Of a stretch of 64,000 bases of DNA, positions 1-12,599 are shown in pieces. Made by a program: the position numbers and the translations under genes. The notes below the pieces were generated by a model. The model did not search any database, had not been told where the DNA came from, and saw nothing but the letters and a program-made list of their open reading frames with translations. The DNA is taken from NCBI RefSeq assembly GCF_025118155.1, contig NW_026251396.1, positions 62,001-126,000 on the forward strand, written 5' to 3'. Numbering within the stretch: the stretch's first letter is position 1; the number at the start of each line of letters is the position of its first letter. This DNA comes from Cokeromyces recurvatus (taxonomy: Eukaryota; Mucoromycota; Mucoromycetes; Mucorales; Mucoraceae).

Positions 1-53
1 CTTAATATATAAATATATATCTATATCTTTATTTTTGTGTGTAATCCTCTTAG

Positions 54-1511
54 TTTTTCTTTGAAGACTATTACTTTCCAAGTGAATTATATAATCGAGA
101 AACAGGTGATTTTACTACGCCTATTCGTACTTTACTTGACTTTGCGCCTTTTATTCTTGAAGAACTACCTAAAAAAGAAAAGGTAAAGTGAAAAAAAAGG
201 GAGGAAAGACGAAAAAAAAAATCCTCAAGTAAAAAGTATCTTATTGTATAAATTAAATACAAAAAAAAACCTCTCTCTCTATATATATATATATTTATAT
301 ATAAAGGATAAAAAACCAATCAAGTCTGATGCTGAGGATTCTTGGACTAAAACTTATCTTCTTCCATCAAGTCATTATTTAACATCTGTATTAAAATCAG
401 ATAAAGCAAGAGCTGTCACTGAATTTGTGATACGTTGTGGAAATGAGTATTTAAAATCAAAGGAAGAAGATCAGAGGGGGTTTAGAGAATTTAAAGAAGC
501 TGCTGCTGCTAGCGATTATTATAGAAGGAAAGAAAAAAATAAGAAAAAGTATCGTCATAAATGGTTTTTTAATAGTAGTAGGCAAGAGGATTCCTCATCT
601 GAAGAAGAAGAAGAAGAAAGAAGGGAAGAGGAATTAAGAAAGGAAGAAAAGAGAAAACAAAAAGAACAGGAGAAACAACAACAACAACAACAAGTACTCG
701 CTCCTTCTACAACTGCATCTACTCTAGTCAAATCTGCTGCTGCTGCAGGTTTATTATCATTGTCACTTTATTCGACTTATCAAACGAGTGTCAAATTTAA
801 TGAAATTTCATTCCATAAACAGCTTGAAATATTAATCACTCAAGTGCAATCTATTATCCAAAGCACTGAGGTTTGGATCGAGGAACATGATAAAATGAAT
901 GATAAAGTACCAAATCAAGTGAGGACAGATATAATTCTCTTAAAACAGCTTGTTGATTATTTAATCAGATTAGATCCTCGGGCAAATAAGAAAATGGAAG
1001 CAGCAGGATGGGGTTGCGGTGCTATTGGTGGATTATCAGCTTTAGGTGGTATTGCATTGGGTAGTACAGCTGCTTTAACGGGTGGCGCTGCGCTTGCCTT
1101 AGGAGGCACCATCGTGATGATATCGTCAAAAGCTTCAGGCAAGAGCCAATTAGGTGCTAGATTATTACTTGAAAATCAAGTTCGTGAAAAAGTAGCAACC
1201 TGTCAAAAGAATAGAATTGAACGTGAAAAAGTCATTGAACATGAATTTATTATTAAAGCAGATGAAGCAAATATTGGTGAAAAAAGGTATATTTTATTTT
1301 ATTTTTATAACGAAAAAAAAAAACCATAATTTTATTAATAATATATTATGATTATAGAAAGAATAAAGAAGAGGGAAAAAAGGTAAACGATAAAAAGAAG
1401 GTAAAGCATGAGCTTCAACCACAGAATTCAATTAAGGAAGAAGAGAACGTAATTTACAATGATATTCCAAATCTAAGAAAAGAAAGAAGTAAAATCGCAT
1501 TGAATTCATAA
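54..1511 (+). CDS. Hypothetical protein with Gly/Ala-rich hydrophobic segment, 5' end outside window
   Basis: Three exons join in one frame: 54-182, 307-1286 and 1358-1511 (introns GTAAAG...AAG and GTATAT...TAG; the second ends phase 2). About 420 C-terminal residues are visible; an acceptor-like TTAG just before 54 suggests that at least one exon lies upstream. The chain has a charged Lys/Glu-rich and Gln-run stretch (visible residues about 120-178), a predicted helical middle, then a Gly/Ala-rich hydrophobic stretch (about 276-318, starting GWGCGAIGG) that could enter or touch a membrane, followed by a basic tail. I do not recognise the family. Next gene downstream is HSP104 on the same strand, 700 bp away. 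The exon model is fairly sure; the function is unknown. Confidence 0.7.
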
Positions 1512-2213
1512 TAATGACATCAACGTTAAATCACTCGAGTACTTTTTTATTATTACCAAGTGAATTAATATTCATATATTATTTATTATTAGAAGAAAAA
1601 GCCCAACCTATTACTATAATAAAACTTACCTTCTCTTTCACCCTCTTTATACAATAGATACAAGAAAAGTGACAGTGACAGTGGTGATTTCAAACTATTA
1701 CTTTTATCTCTTTTTTTTTTCTATTTTTTTTTTTTTTTTAATTTTAATTTTATTTTGATAAAGGAAAAATTCGTATTTAATATTAATGCATCTTCCATGT
1801 TTCACAATATACTTTATGCTTGCGCTGTAAAATGTTAAACCATTTAATTCTTACAAAAAAAAAGGCATTTGTTACATATTAAATGTACACTATAAGGGAC
1901 ATTCTCCAAAGAAAAAAAGAAGAGAGAAAGGATAATAAAGAGTGATTTTCCCTACAAAAAAGGATAATAAAGATTGATTAGATGATCTCGAAGCTTCTTC
2001 TTCTTCTTCAATTCTAGTATGTTCACCCATATTCCAGTAAATGCGGAGTTTTTGTTGAAAATTTCGAGCCTATTCTACTAATTTCTACTTTTGGAAAAAA
2101 AAGGATTAAAGTCCCGCTTTGATTTTTTTTATAAAAGCATTACAATTTTTTTTATGTGTTTTTTTTTTTTTTTTTTTATCGTTTTTGACATCACAAATTC
2201 ATTCAACTATATA
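1512..2213. other. Intergenic, HSP104 upstream region
   Basis: This stretch holds no convincing ORF. It has two long T-runs (1709-1718 and 1724-1739), a TTC-repeat block at 1994-2009 and a T-run at 2159-2177 just before the HSP104 start. It probably contains the terminator of the preceding gene and the HSP104 promoter and 5' UTR. Confidence 0.5.
1988..2009 (+). promoter_or_regulatory. Candidate heat-shock element
   Basis: GAAGCTTC at 1990-1997 fits the inverted nGAAnnTTCn unit bound by Hsf1, and further TTC triplets follow at 3-bp steps. It lies about 217-225 bp upstream of the HSP104 ATG, a sensible distance for an Hsf1 site. A simple TTC microsatellite could produce the same pattern by chance, so this is suggestive only. 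Confidence 0.35.
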
Positions 2214-4880
2214 ATGAGTAAATTCAATTTTACAGAGAAATCAGAAAAAGCATTAACAATTGCACACAACTTGGCTTCAGAATTTGGCAACTCTCAAATA
2301 GCACCCGCCCATATTGGTTGCGCATTATTAGATTCAACAGAGGGAACACCACTTTTTAAATCGATTATCGAAAAGGCAGGTGGTGATGCTACTACGGTTG
2401 AAAGAGGTTACAAGAAGATGGTTGTTCATTTACCCACACAAGAGCCTGCTCCTACCGAGATCGGTCTAAGTCAACAAACTCTTAAGCTCTTACGAAATGC
2501 TGAAAAACATATGAAAGAACAAGGCGATACCTTTATTTCGATTGATCATCTTATTTTATCATTGTTAGACGATGACGCTACTTTTAGACCCTTAAAGGAT
2601 GCTGGCATCACAAAAAAGGCAATCGAAACTGCCGTCACTCATGTTCGTGGTAATCGTCGTGTGGATTCGAAGAACGCTGAGGAGGTCTATGAGGCATTGG
2701 CCAAGTATGCTATCGATTTAACTCAGATGGCTCAAACAGGTAAACTCGATCCTGTTATTGGCCGTGATGACGAGATTCGTCGTGTTATTAGAGTCTTGGC
2801 TAGACGTACTAAAAATAACCCAGTATTGATTGGTGAACCCGGTGTAGGTAAGACAGCTATCGTGGAGGGACTCGCTCGTCGTATCATTGAACGTGATGTT
2901 CCTCAATCATTACAATGCAAGCTCTTTTCATTGGATATGGGTGCTCTTATTGCTGGTGCTAAATACCGTGGTGAATTTGAAGAACGTCTCAAGGCCGTCT
3001 TGAAGGAGGTGAAGGAATCTGAGGAAGGTGTCATTTTGTTTATTGATGAAATTCATACTGTCTTGGGTGCTGGTAAAGGTGAGGGCTCAATGGATGCTGC
3101 AAATTTGTTAAAACCAATGTTGGCTCGTGGTGAATTGCGTTGTATTGGTGCTACAACCCTTACTGAGTATCGTGAAATCGAAAAGGACCCCGCCTTTGAG
3201 CGTCGTTTCCAAAAGGTCGATGTCGGTGAACCCTCTGTGGCCGCTACTATCTCTATCCTTCGTGGTCTCAAGGAACGTTATGAAAACTACCATGGTGTCA
3301 AAATTGTTGACTCAGCTCTTGTAGCAGCTGCTCAACTCTCGGATCGTTACATCACAAATCGTTTCTTACCTGATAAGGCCATTGATCTAATTGATGAGGC
3401 TGCTGCAAATACGCGTGTCCAACTTGATTCAAGACCTGAAGAGATTGATGTCCTTGAACGTAAACGTTTCCAACTTGAAATTGAGGCTAAGGCTCTAGGT
3501 AAAGAAAAGAATAATAAGGAATCTCAAGAACGTTTACAAGCTGTTAAAGAGGAAATGTCAAGAATTGATGAAGAATTGAAGCCATTGAAACTCAAGTATG
3601 AAGCAACTAAGAAGCATATTGATGAAATTCGTGACCTCAAACAGAAGATCGATGAACTCAAGGCCAAGGCAACAGAGGCAAAGAATCGTTATGATTTGGA
3701 TGCTGCTGCTGATATTGAATATTATGCTATCCCTGATGTTGAACAACGTATCGCAGATATTCAAGAGGAAAAGCAACGTAAGATGAATGAAGAACTTGCT
3801 AGTGATAAACCCTCTGATACTATTTTGTCAGAGGTGGTTCGTCCTGAGCAAATCATGGAGGTTGTGTCCCGTTGGACTGGTATCCCTGTTCAAAACTTGG
3901 CAAAGAGTGAACGTGAAAAGTTATTGTCAATGGAACAAGAATTAATGAAGCATGTAGTAGGTCAAGACGCTGCTATCAAGGCTGTCTCTAATGCGATTCG
4001 ACTCTCTAAAGCAGGTCTTCAAGATCCTCATAAACCATTGGCTTCCTTTTTGTTTTTGGGCCCCACTGGTGTTGGTAAGACATTACTTTGCAAGACTTTA
4101 GCTGAATTCTTATTTAATGATGAACGCGCGATGATCCGTATTGATATGAGTGAATTGATGGAACAACATAGTGTTGCTAAATTGATTGGTGCCCCCCCTG
4201 GCTATGTGGGTCATGAAGAAGGTGGCTTATTTGAGGCGGTTCGTCGTAAACCCTATGCTGTTGTCTTACTTGATGAGTTAGAGAAGGCTCATAAGGATGT
4301 AGCTAATATCCTCTTACAAGTATTGGACGAGGGCTTTATCCATGACTCTAAAGGCCGCAAGATCGATTTCCGTAATACAATTATTGTCATGACTTCTAAT
4401 TTGGGTGCTGGTCTCTTGGCAGATGAAAACAAGGACGATATGAATCTTTTAAAGGAGAAGATTATGGAAATTGTTCGTCATCACTTTAGCCCAGAATTTA
4501 CAAACCGTATTGATGAAGTCGTTATCTTCAATCGTCTTACGCAAAATAACATTACAGATATTGTTGATGTTCGTCTTAAAGAAGTTGAAGAACGTCTCAA
4601 GGATCGTCGTATTGTTTTGGAGGTCTCTGAAGGTGCTAAACAATGGCTTGGTGAACATGGTTACGAACCTATCTTTGGTGCTCGTCCTTTGAATCGTCTT
4701 ATTCAACAACGTATCTTGAATCCTTTAGCAAAATTGATTATTGATGGTGGTGTTCGTAATGGTGAAGTTGCTCAAGTGGAACTTGATCCTAACGGTCATA
4801 TCGAAATTACTCGTAATCATGAAAGCGAAGCAGGTTATACAGAAGAAGAGCCTATGGATGAAGATATTGATATGGATTAA
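2214..4880 (+). CDS. HSP104: Hsp104/ClpB-type protein disaggregase
   Basis: An intronless gene for 888 residues. ClpB/Hsp104 hexamers pull polypeptides out of aggregates with Hsp70/Hsp40 help. Domains in order: Clp N repeats (about 1-145), NBD1 with Walker A GEPGVGKT at 207-214 and Walker B ending in D278-E279, a coiled-coil middle domain (about 400-525), NBD2 with Walker A GPTGVGKT at 616-623, and an acidic tail ending DEDIDMD, like the acidic end of yeast Hsp104 used for co-chaperone docking. No mitochondrial presequence is needed, so it is read as cytosolic/nuclear. The ATG at 2214 (MSKFNFTEK) matches family N-termini; the open frame runs 41 codons further up but through poly-T, which is not protein-like. 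Lack of introns is typical of heat-shock genes, since splicing fails in severe heat. Confidence 0.97.
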   Translation: MSKFNFTEKSEKALTIAHNLASEFGNSQIAPAHIGCALLDSTEGTPLFKSIIEKAGGDATTVERGYKKMVVHLPTQEPAPTEIGLSQQTLKLLRNAEKHMKEQGDTFISIDHLILSLLDDDATFRPLKDAGITKKAIETAVTHVRGNRRVDSKNAEEVYEALAKYAIDLTQMAQTGKLDPVIGRDDEIRRVIRVLARRTKNNPVLIGEPGVGKTAIVEGLARRIIERDVPQSLQCKLFSLDMGALIAGAKYRGEFEERLKAVLKEVKESEEGVILFIDEIHTVLGAGKGEGSMDAANLLKPMLARGELRCIGATTLTEYREIEKDPAFERRFQKVDVGEPSVAATISILRGLKERYENYHGVKIVDSALVAAAQLSDRYITNRFLPDKAIDLIDEAAANTRVQLDSRPEEIDVLERKRFQLEIEAKALGKEKNNKESQERLQAVKEEMSRIDEELKPLKLKYEATKKHIDEIRDLKQKIDELKAKATEAKNRYDLDAAADIEYYAIPDVEQRIADIQEEKQRKMNEELASDKPSDTILSEVVRPEQIMEVVSRWTGIPVQNLAKSEREKLLSMEQELMKHVVGQDAAIKAVSNAIRLSKAGLQDPHKPLASFLFLGPTGVGKTLLCKTLAEFLFNDERAMIRIDMSELMEQHSVAKLIGAPPGYVGHEEGGLFEAVRRKPYAVVLLDELEKAHKDVANILLQVLDEGFIHDSKGRKIDFRNTIIVMTSNLGAGLLADENKDDMNLLKEKIMEIVRHHFSPEFTNRIDEVVIFNRLTQNNITDIVDVRLKEVEERLKDRRIVLEVSEGAKQWLGEHGYEPIFGARPLNRLIQQRILNPLAKLIIDGGVRNGEVAQVELDPNGHIEITRNHESEAGYTEEEPMDEDIDMD

Positions 4881-6224
4881 GTAAAATTTATCTTGTATTA
4901 TGTATATAATAATGTTTCTTAATATTTTATTAGTATATATCTATTTATGTATTTTTATATAATTAAAATAAACCATTTGAATGTAAATACGTTTTAATAA
5001 TCAATATATCGTTTTATCCAAGTTAAAAAAGACAGTAATTAAAAAAAAATCTGTCTCCCCATAACGAATAAAGATATAGAGGAGAGGAAAATTTAGAATA
5101 TCAATGAAAAAGGATCCATTCAAAAAGGTTATTCTACTATGCTTGATACAGGATGGTGTTGTAGTTTACAGTTCAATTCATGTAGTAAAATCGCCAAGAT
5201 TCGTGCTAATACTAACGTAATAACTTACATTCTATAAAAACCAAACATAAAAGTTATAATAAGCATGAAACAGTGAATAGTTTTAACTTTCTTAAGTTTA
5301 AAAACATAGGAAGCAAGGGTATATGTAAAATTATTCATTATAAGCTTCTATCGCCTACGGAACTATATCATTATTAAATTAACTTTCTCTCAGTTTTACT
5401 TTATTTGTACTAGAAGAATTTAATATAGACTCTGCAATCATATTTTTATTATTGTTATTAAGGATACAGATTTATATCTCATTGTGTAGCCTACCACCAT
5501 TTGAGAAACCCCCCCCCTTTAGCAATAGTTCAGTACTAGCTAAATCATTCTGTAATGTTAACAGTTAGTTACTGCCTATTCTAATATACTAATTGAACTT
5601 TTTACTTTGTTCAACTATTGTCTACAACACCTAAATGCTCCGAAATAGTATCCATTTATTCAGAGAAAATCATCACCTAATTCTTAGTATTATCAATCTA
5701 AGCGTTAAGAAGAAAGTATCTCTTTGTAATCCTATGTAATAAATACAATTCGAGCCTCTTTGAAAGAGGGGGGGGAGAGGAAGCTTTTTCTATAGATCCT
5801 ATTCAGCAAATAATATATCTTAATCGTTAACAAGAACACATTGATTAATTGCGGCATTCTTGTATTGTATTATAGTATTATGTAGGTTTAATAAACCATG
5901 ATAGTCTGAAAAATTATCAGTAAATGAGGCATTTGTTCTGTTTTGTGCATTAAATGCTTCTGGTGGTGGTAACTTTTATGAGATATTATTATATGCGTAT
6001 ATGAGTTAAAAAGTAGTGTAATAGCAGAGTAAAACAAGATATAACTTATAGGTGTGTGTATGAGTTTCTTTCTGTCATTTTTTTTTTTTTTTTTTTTTTG
6101 AAATTCAGATGTCCAAATTTTACAAGTTAAAAAAAATATTTTTTTTTCTTCTTCTTTTCTATAAACCTCTTTTTTAAATAGAAGATATTAACATTCAGAT
6201 AATTGCTGTGTTATATATCATTTA
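4881..6224. other. Intergenic, nothing recognised
   Basis: About 1.3 kb of AT-rich DNA with stops in all frames, short C and G homopolymers (near 5511 and 5768) and a T-run at 6080-6100. I see no gene, TIR or RNA. It holds the HSP104 3' UTR and the promoter of the next gene. Confidence 0.5.
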
Positions 6225-8859
6225 ATGGCTACAAATAAGAGAGAACTTCCTCCTAAGGAGGCCCAAGCTTTTAGAAACCTTTTAGTAAATTTCATTTTTC
6301 AATGTTATACAAAACGCGTTAATGTCTTAATTGGATAGCATGCTAAATGTTACGTTTAAATCTAGAAAAACTATGAGCTTCGTCAGTATAAAAAAGGCTT
6401 AAAATTAGCTGATAGTATTCTTAAAAAATACCCTGATCATGGTGGTAAGTTCATTACTTGTTTATAAATTTTTTTTATTAAAAAGCCAAATATTTTCTCT
6501 TTTTTTTTCCTACTTGTTTGTTAGAAACTCTTGCATTGAAGGGTTTATTCTTAAATAATCTCGAAAAGAAGGAGGAAGGTTATGAATACGTCAAAAAAGG
6601 TCTCTTAAAAGACTTGACTTCTCACATCTGTAAGTACAAGTTTAATAAACAAAAAAAAAAAAAAAAAGAAAAAAAGCTGTCAAAAGCTAATTTATTATTT
6701 GTAGGCTGGCATGTTTATGGTCTTTTATACCGTGCAGATAAAAATTATGAAGAAGCTGCCAAATGTTATGCTAATGCTTTGAAATTTAACAAGAATGACA
6801 TGAATATTCTTCGAGATTATGCTATTCTTCAAACTCAACTTCGTCATTATGATGCTTTAGTTGTAAGTTTTATAGAACCACAATATACATACATATACAT
6901 ACATATTAATAATTTTTAAACTAGGATACTCGTACTAAACTTTTAGAGCTTAAGCCTCAAAATCCTCCTTTCTGGCTTGGTTTGGCTATTGCCTATCAAC
7001 TTGTCAATGAACCTTTAAAGGCTGTCAAAGTTTTAGACATGCATGCTGAATCGAATGCTCCTGTAAGTAGTGAAGATTATAAAAAAATAAAAAAATAAAA
7101 AATATAAATGAACTAACACTGTAATTATAGGCTGCTTCTACTGATTTTGAGAAATCTGAATTACACATGTATTATAACATGTTATTAGAAGAATCTAAAG
7201 ATTATCAAAAGGCGTTAGATCATTTATTAGAAATCGAGTCTCAAGTGACTGATAAAAGAACCTGGAAAGAAAAACATGCACTATATTTGGTCAAGTTAGG
7301 AAGAAAGGAGGAAGGAGAAAAGGCTTATAGACTTTTAATCGATGAAAATCCACACAACATTGATTATATTAATGAGTTCTTGAAACTTAAGGAAGCAAGT
7401 AAGTTATACAAACTAATAGTGTATTCTTTTTTGTTTTGTTTACCAGTTAAGGATAAGGGTACTAATACGATTTATTTGCTTTTTAGGCGATATTCACACT
7501 ATTCTTACTGACCTCTTTACGCAATATCCTCGCTCTAAGGCTCTTGAACATTTAATTCTTCAACATGCAGAGGGTGAATCTTTCAAGATCAAAGCAGAAG
7601 CATCTCTTCAAAATGGCTTGAGAAAGGGTATCCCTTCTTTATTTGCTTCCATGAAGAAATATTATAATATTCCCGAAAAGAAGAGTATTATTGAAGAGCT
7701 CATGAATGGATATTGTGATTCATTAGAGAAGAATGGTACATTTAATGTTGATGGTGCTAAAGAACCTCCTACAGCTTTATTATGGACTTTATACTATCTC
7801 GCTAAACAATATGATTTTGAAAACCAAAATGAAAAGGCAATGGAATACATTAATAAGGCAATTGCTCATACTCCTACCATTGTTGAACTCTATATGACAA
7901 AAGGAAGAATTTTGAAACATGCAGGTAAGATTGAGGAAGCGGCTGAGATTATGAACCAAGCTCGTGAAATGGATCTTCAAGATCGTTTCATTAACTCTAA
8001 ATGTGCCAAGTATATGCTACGTGCTGGTAAGATTGAAGAAGCAGAGCGTATTTTGAGCTTGTTTACTCGTAAGGATGTCACGGCTCTTCAAGATTTAACA
8101 GATATGCAATGTCAATGGTTTATGGTAGAAGAAGGTTACGCATATCTTCGTAAGAAAGAATATGGTAAAGCCCTGAAGCGTTTCCATACCCTTAACAAAT
8201 TTTATTCCGATTATTTCGATGATCAATTTGATTTCCATAGCTATTGTCTTCGTAAATTAACTCTTCGTGCTTATGTCAATACTTTACGTTGGGAAGATAA
8301 GCTGAAGGCACATCCTTTCTATCTTAAAGCGGCTAAGGGAGCAGTTGAAGCTTATTTAGCTATTGCTGAGAAGCCTAAAGAGACAGATGAAATTGATGAA
8401 GCCAACATGACAGAAGCAGAAAAGAAGAAGGCAAGAAACAAGGCACGTAAGGCGGCTTTGAAGGCACAACAAGATTTAGAAGCTAAAAAGGCTCAGGCAA
8501 AGGAAGAAGCTCTTAAACATAAACATGACAAAAAACCTATCGATAGTGACCCTGAAGGAGAAAGTTATTTAAATACAGAAAAGCCTTTAGATGATGCACT
8601 TCAATTTGTCAAACCATTAGAATTATTGGCATCTCAAAATATCGAAGTCCATTCTATCGGTTTTGAAATATACATGAGACAACAAAAGTATCTGTTAGCT
8701 TTGAAGGCTTTATCCAAGATTGCTAAGATTGATAAAAACTCTACTTGTTTCAAATCCAATTTAGATAAGTTTAAGACAGTTACTAATGCTTGTGTAGATT
8801 TGGATGAAAAGATTAAGCAATGTATTGAACTTCAACTTGCAGAAATTGATAAAGCTTAA
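6225..8859 (+). CDS. NAA15: N-terminal acetyltransferase A auxiliary subunit (NAA15/Nat1)
   Basis: Seven exons: 6225-6284, 6366-6444, 6525-6629, 6705-6862, 6925-7062, 7131-7398 and 7487-8859, giving 726 residues. Naa15 is the TPR scaffold that anchors the catalytic subunit Naa10 and ribosome contacts of the NatA complex, which acetylates N-termini beginning with Ser, Ala, Thr and similar after Met removal. Start [20 protein letters not shown] and the motif [20 protein letters not shown] are characteristic of the family; TPR-like helical pairs run through the chain, and a Lys/Ala-rich coiled segment lies near residues 570-620. It is shorter than yeast or human homologues (roughly 850-870), mainly at the C-terminus. 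A convergent gene begins its stop 91 bp downstream. Identification is secure. Confidence 0.95.
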
Positions 8860-8950
8860 TCATAGTATGATTTTATTTTAATAAATAGAAACCATTTAAT
8901 TTCTTATTTCATTAAGAAAAAAAAATTCTAGTAACAGTAATAATATGCAT

Positions 8951-11900
8951 TTATTCTTGAAGTTTTGATATAATGTTAGACAATGTTTGATGCCATGAAG
9001 GAGCATTTTCAAGTACTCCAAGACGATTTTCACAAATAGTTAATAATCTTTTCTTGCATTTTTTCTTTAATTCTTCATCATTATTTACTTTTAATGATGC
9101 AGCTGTTGCCTTAATACCCGGGATATGTCCTAAAGATGACTGCCAACGAAGATAATGCCAAATGACTTTAAATAAAACATCACCTAGATCTTTTGCTGAC
9201 AAGAATGGGAATACTTGATAAGAATAGACAAAAAAATCAGGTAACATCTATCATTAAGATTAGTATATAAATGTATAGATGCCTACACACACACGCACAC
9301 ACACACTACTCTCTTCATTAGGTACATATAAAAATGCTATCTTACTGGTTTTAATAAAAAGACAAGTCGAATTGTTTCTTCTAATTGTGTTGCAAATCTT
9401 AATGTAGTCGATGCCGTAGTTACTTCTTTCATATGCCAAAAGACAATAAAATAAACCAAGACACTTCGAATAATATCATGATAGGGTGGAAAATGATAAT
9501 CTTGGTTCATATAATATTTTTCAAACATGACAAATAATACAGGATGATCTTTAAATGCACTTCCAATGACAATATCACTTTGATAGGGTATATTCATTGG
9601 TAAGACATCATCGTATTTTTCTAAGCTAACTGTCTCTGGCATCCAAATAGTTTTTAGTCTTGAAAGAACGTGTAAACTAATTTCATAGAATTGTTCTAAT
9701 AAATTGTTAGTTAATCCCATCTATTAAACTAAACTAAACTTATTATGTTTCTTCTTACTATCAAATTGAAAGAATAAAGTGGCTGTTCTTTCGATATTAT
9801 CTACATAAATCTTATTCTTTAAATCTTCTTCTTGATTTTCAAAATTAAAACTCGCTACAAATTGTGGTGGCTTCCAGGCTGTGGAAGTCATGTTACGATA
9901 GAATGCCCTTCTTCCTTCATTTTCTGTCTTCCTTACTTGATCTAATAGACACAAATCCTCTTGCTTTATAATGCTTGAATTAGTTGCTGGAAATAACTCT
10001 AATCCACCCCCTAATATTCCATCTAAAGTAAATGAAAGCATTATCTTTGCAAGCGCTTCATGCTGACAGCAATTTGCAATCAATCTTTGTTGCTCATTTA
10101 CAACCATCCTATCTTCTATTTCTTTTCCAATAAATAGTTGATATCGTCCCTTCATAAGTCTAAACCAAGCGTCAATTAATAACTTGGAAATCGTCTGTGA
10201 ATCACACCCTTCTACAGTATCACAATTTTCCCAAAATCGTGAGTTTGTTAAGACTCGATACCCCATCGCTCTGCATTCTATGGAAGGATGATTTAAGAAC
10301 AATAACAAAACTTGTCGCCAATGACAGGTTATATAGGTTTGAAATGACTGAAAACCAGGCGAGGCCTTATTGTCTTGATTTGTAGACAAAGGTTCAAATA
10401 ACATGGCAAGGTTGCCTAAAATTTTTTCTACATTAATTGATCCTCCACTATCGACAATATGCATTGCAATTGCTCTTGAAAATATGTTTTCTAAAACAAG
10501 TCTTTACAGGACATAAATATATAGTTTATGAATCTATATGTCTACATTAATCTTACTGAAATATATTGATCCATTTGGATTCAGCAGACGAAACCAAATT
10601 TAATATCAAGTATCGTGCTCCACTTAATGAGGAAGAATCATTTAAATCAACAGGCTTATCAAGCCGTGTAATGAGCTGTACGAGCATATCAACTGCCTGC
10701 ATCTCTTCTGATTTCAATAATACTAATTGCAAAAGAAATAACGGTATTTTTAAATCATTAGCTCCTCTCTTTTTGGTTGATAATAAAGATATCGCCCACT
10801 GAATTAAGTCCATCGATGCAGGTTTTAAATCTAGTTGTTCGAATGATGGTCTTAGCGTATCCATAATTGAGGCATCACCTGTCTATACAAACTATGAGTC
10901 AACTTTGTTACCAAATTTTATATCATTTTTTTTTTTACAGGTATTAAATGTCTAAGCTCCAAACGGGGGTCATGTGCTAATGTATCCAACATAATAGCAA
11001 CATCCATTGCATGTTTCATGACCAACCCTTGAGAAACAAATGCAATTATTGATAACCAACGTGGAAATAAACTGCAAACATCTTCTATATTTGTGCCATT
11101 TTTTACCAATGAATTCTTTGTATTTTTTTCATACAAGTATATGTCTCCTGCGTCATTGTAAAGACGCCTAAATATGATAGACCATGATTCTAAATAATAA
11201 TAATGAGAGGAGAGATTTTAAGGGTGTAAAATAGGTACTTACGCTCAAACAAAGCAGGTGAGATCTTGGGTAAAGATAACAGGTAACCTAGAGTATATTT
11301 TTGCAACTCTTTGATAACAATAGGAGAAAGTTATAACATGCATAAATACTCAAAAAAAAAAAGGAATAGTTTCATTACCTGTAGTTAAAGGCTCATTATG
11401 TTGTATCCAAATAATATATTGGTTAAATAAACAAACAACAGAATTAATGATGATATTTTTATGTTCCTCACTATGATTGAGTAAGTGTATAAATAAATGA
11501 TTTGTAATGTAAACCATATTTTTTAAATCATCATTATTGTCACTATAAGGAGTTCTATTAGAACATATAAAGAAGAAGAAAAACAAAGTTTACTACCTTG
11601 TTCCTAGGTATGGATTACCAAAAGATGCAAATCCAAGTATTAAGTATTCATGAATCCTACGAGATACTAATTGAGGCATTTTTTCCCCTATCAAGCATAC
11701 AAGCCAAGCCATCTTAGCTGCCTCCTTTTGAACAAGCTTTTTTTTTTTCTTATTATTATTAAACATGCATAAAAGTTTGATATGTAAAAAAAAAACTTAC
11801 ATTTAATAAAGTGCTGAGAGAACTTTATATATGGTTTTGGTTAAAATTTTACTTAAAATAGAGTGATGAATCTAAATTCTTCCTACCTTGTTTCTTCAAT

Positions 11901-12285
11901 AGCTTCTTCAAATGATATACAATCTTTCATCAAATTAACTAAAGCTTGGTTGACTAAATCTGACATTTCTATATAGTAATTTAATATGAATTACGCTATC
12001 CATCTATCTATCTATATAACATTTACGTATAGAAGTAGTTTTTCTTTCCTTAAGTGTATTATAAATCCACTATCATATTTGAAATAAATTTAACAACATC
12101 GAATTTTATAAACATGAAAAACTCACAGTTGTTAACTTTTCTCCATCCTTAGTCATGTAACGTTTTAAATTTTGAATAGCAAGGACAAGTGGTTTTTGTT
12201 CCTCATTAAGTGTATTTGAAAGTTTACAAGCTAAAATAGCACTTGTTAAATTATTTAACTCCCCATCATGACAAGTCTGCGGCAT
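8951..12285 (-). CDS. Large multi-exon helical protein of unknown function
   Basis: At least 11 exons on the minus strand: 12285-12127, about 11974-11887, 11822-11801 (22 nt), 11736-11597, 11554-11379, 11308-11243, 11189-10939, 10882-10557, 10474-9805, 9720-9346 and 9247-8951, roughly 860 residues. Phases close from the second exon onward. The join of exon 1 to exon 2 does not close in phase with the good GTGAGT donor at 12126, so a microexon or a weak donor one codon later is likely missing. The 84-nt intron 9804-9721 is inferred from two in-frame stops (TAA TAG) just before the next exon. The protein looks all-helical and rich in Leu, with no catalytic motif, like a HEAT/ARM scaffold; a subunit of a large transcription complex such as Integrator or Mediator is possible but not shown. 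Confidence 0.6.
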
Positions 12286-12456
12286 ATTGTAAAAAAAGAA
12301 AAAAAAAAGAAAAAAAGAAAAAAAAATAAGAAAAAAAAAGAAAAAAGAAAAAAAAAATAAGAAAAAAAAAGTGTCACTATGATTTGTTAAAAAAGAAAAG
12401 AAAAAATTAGTAGCCTGTAATAAAAATTTTATTTTCTTTTATTCATTTATATAAAC
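12286..12456. promoter_or_regulatory. Short divergent promoter with phased A-tracts
   Basis: Only 171 bp separate the two start codons of the divergent genes at 12285 (-) and 12457 (+). Most of it (about 12292-12410) is runs of A broken by single G or T at near-regular spacing. Such stiff poly(dA) stretches usually keep nucleosomes away, which fits a shared bidirectional promoter. No specific factor site is recognised. Confidence 0.45.
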
Positions 12457-12568
12457 ATGTCAGAATCAAGAAAAGGATACAATCAAAGATATCAACAAAA
12501 GTGTAAATTAAACAAATCTTAACTTGTCTTTTTCACAAAAACATACAATTATTGTGATTTGTTTTATA

Positions 12569-12599
<31 letters not shown>

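Noticed and set aside
2091..2213. 41-codon N-terminal extension of the HSP104 frame
   Set aside because: It translates a poly-T tract (poly-Phe) and is not present in the family; the ATG at 2214 gives a canonical Hsp104 start.
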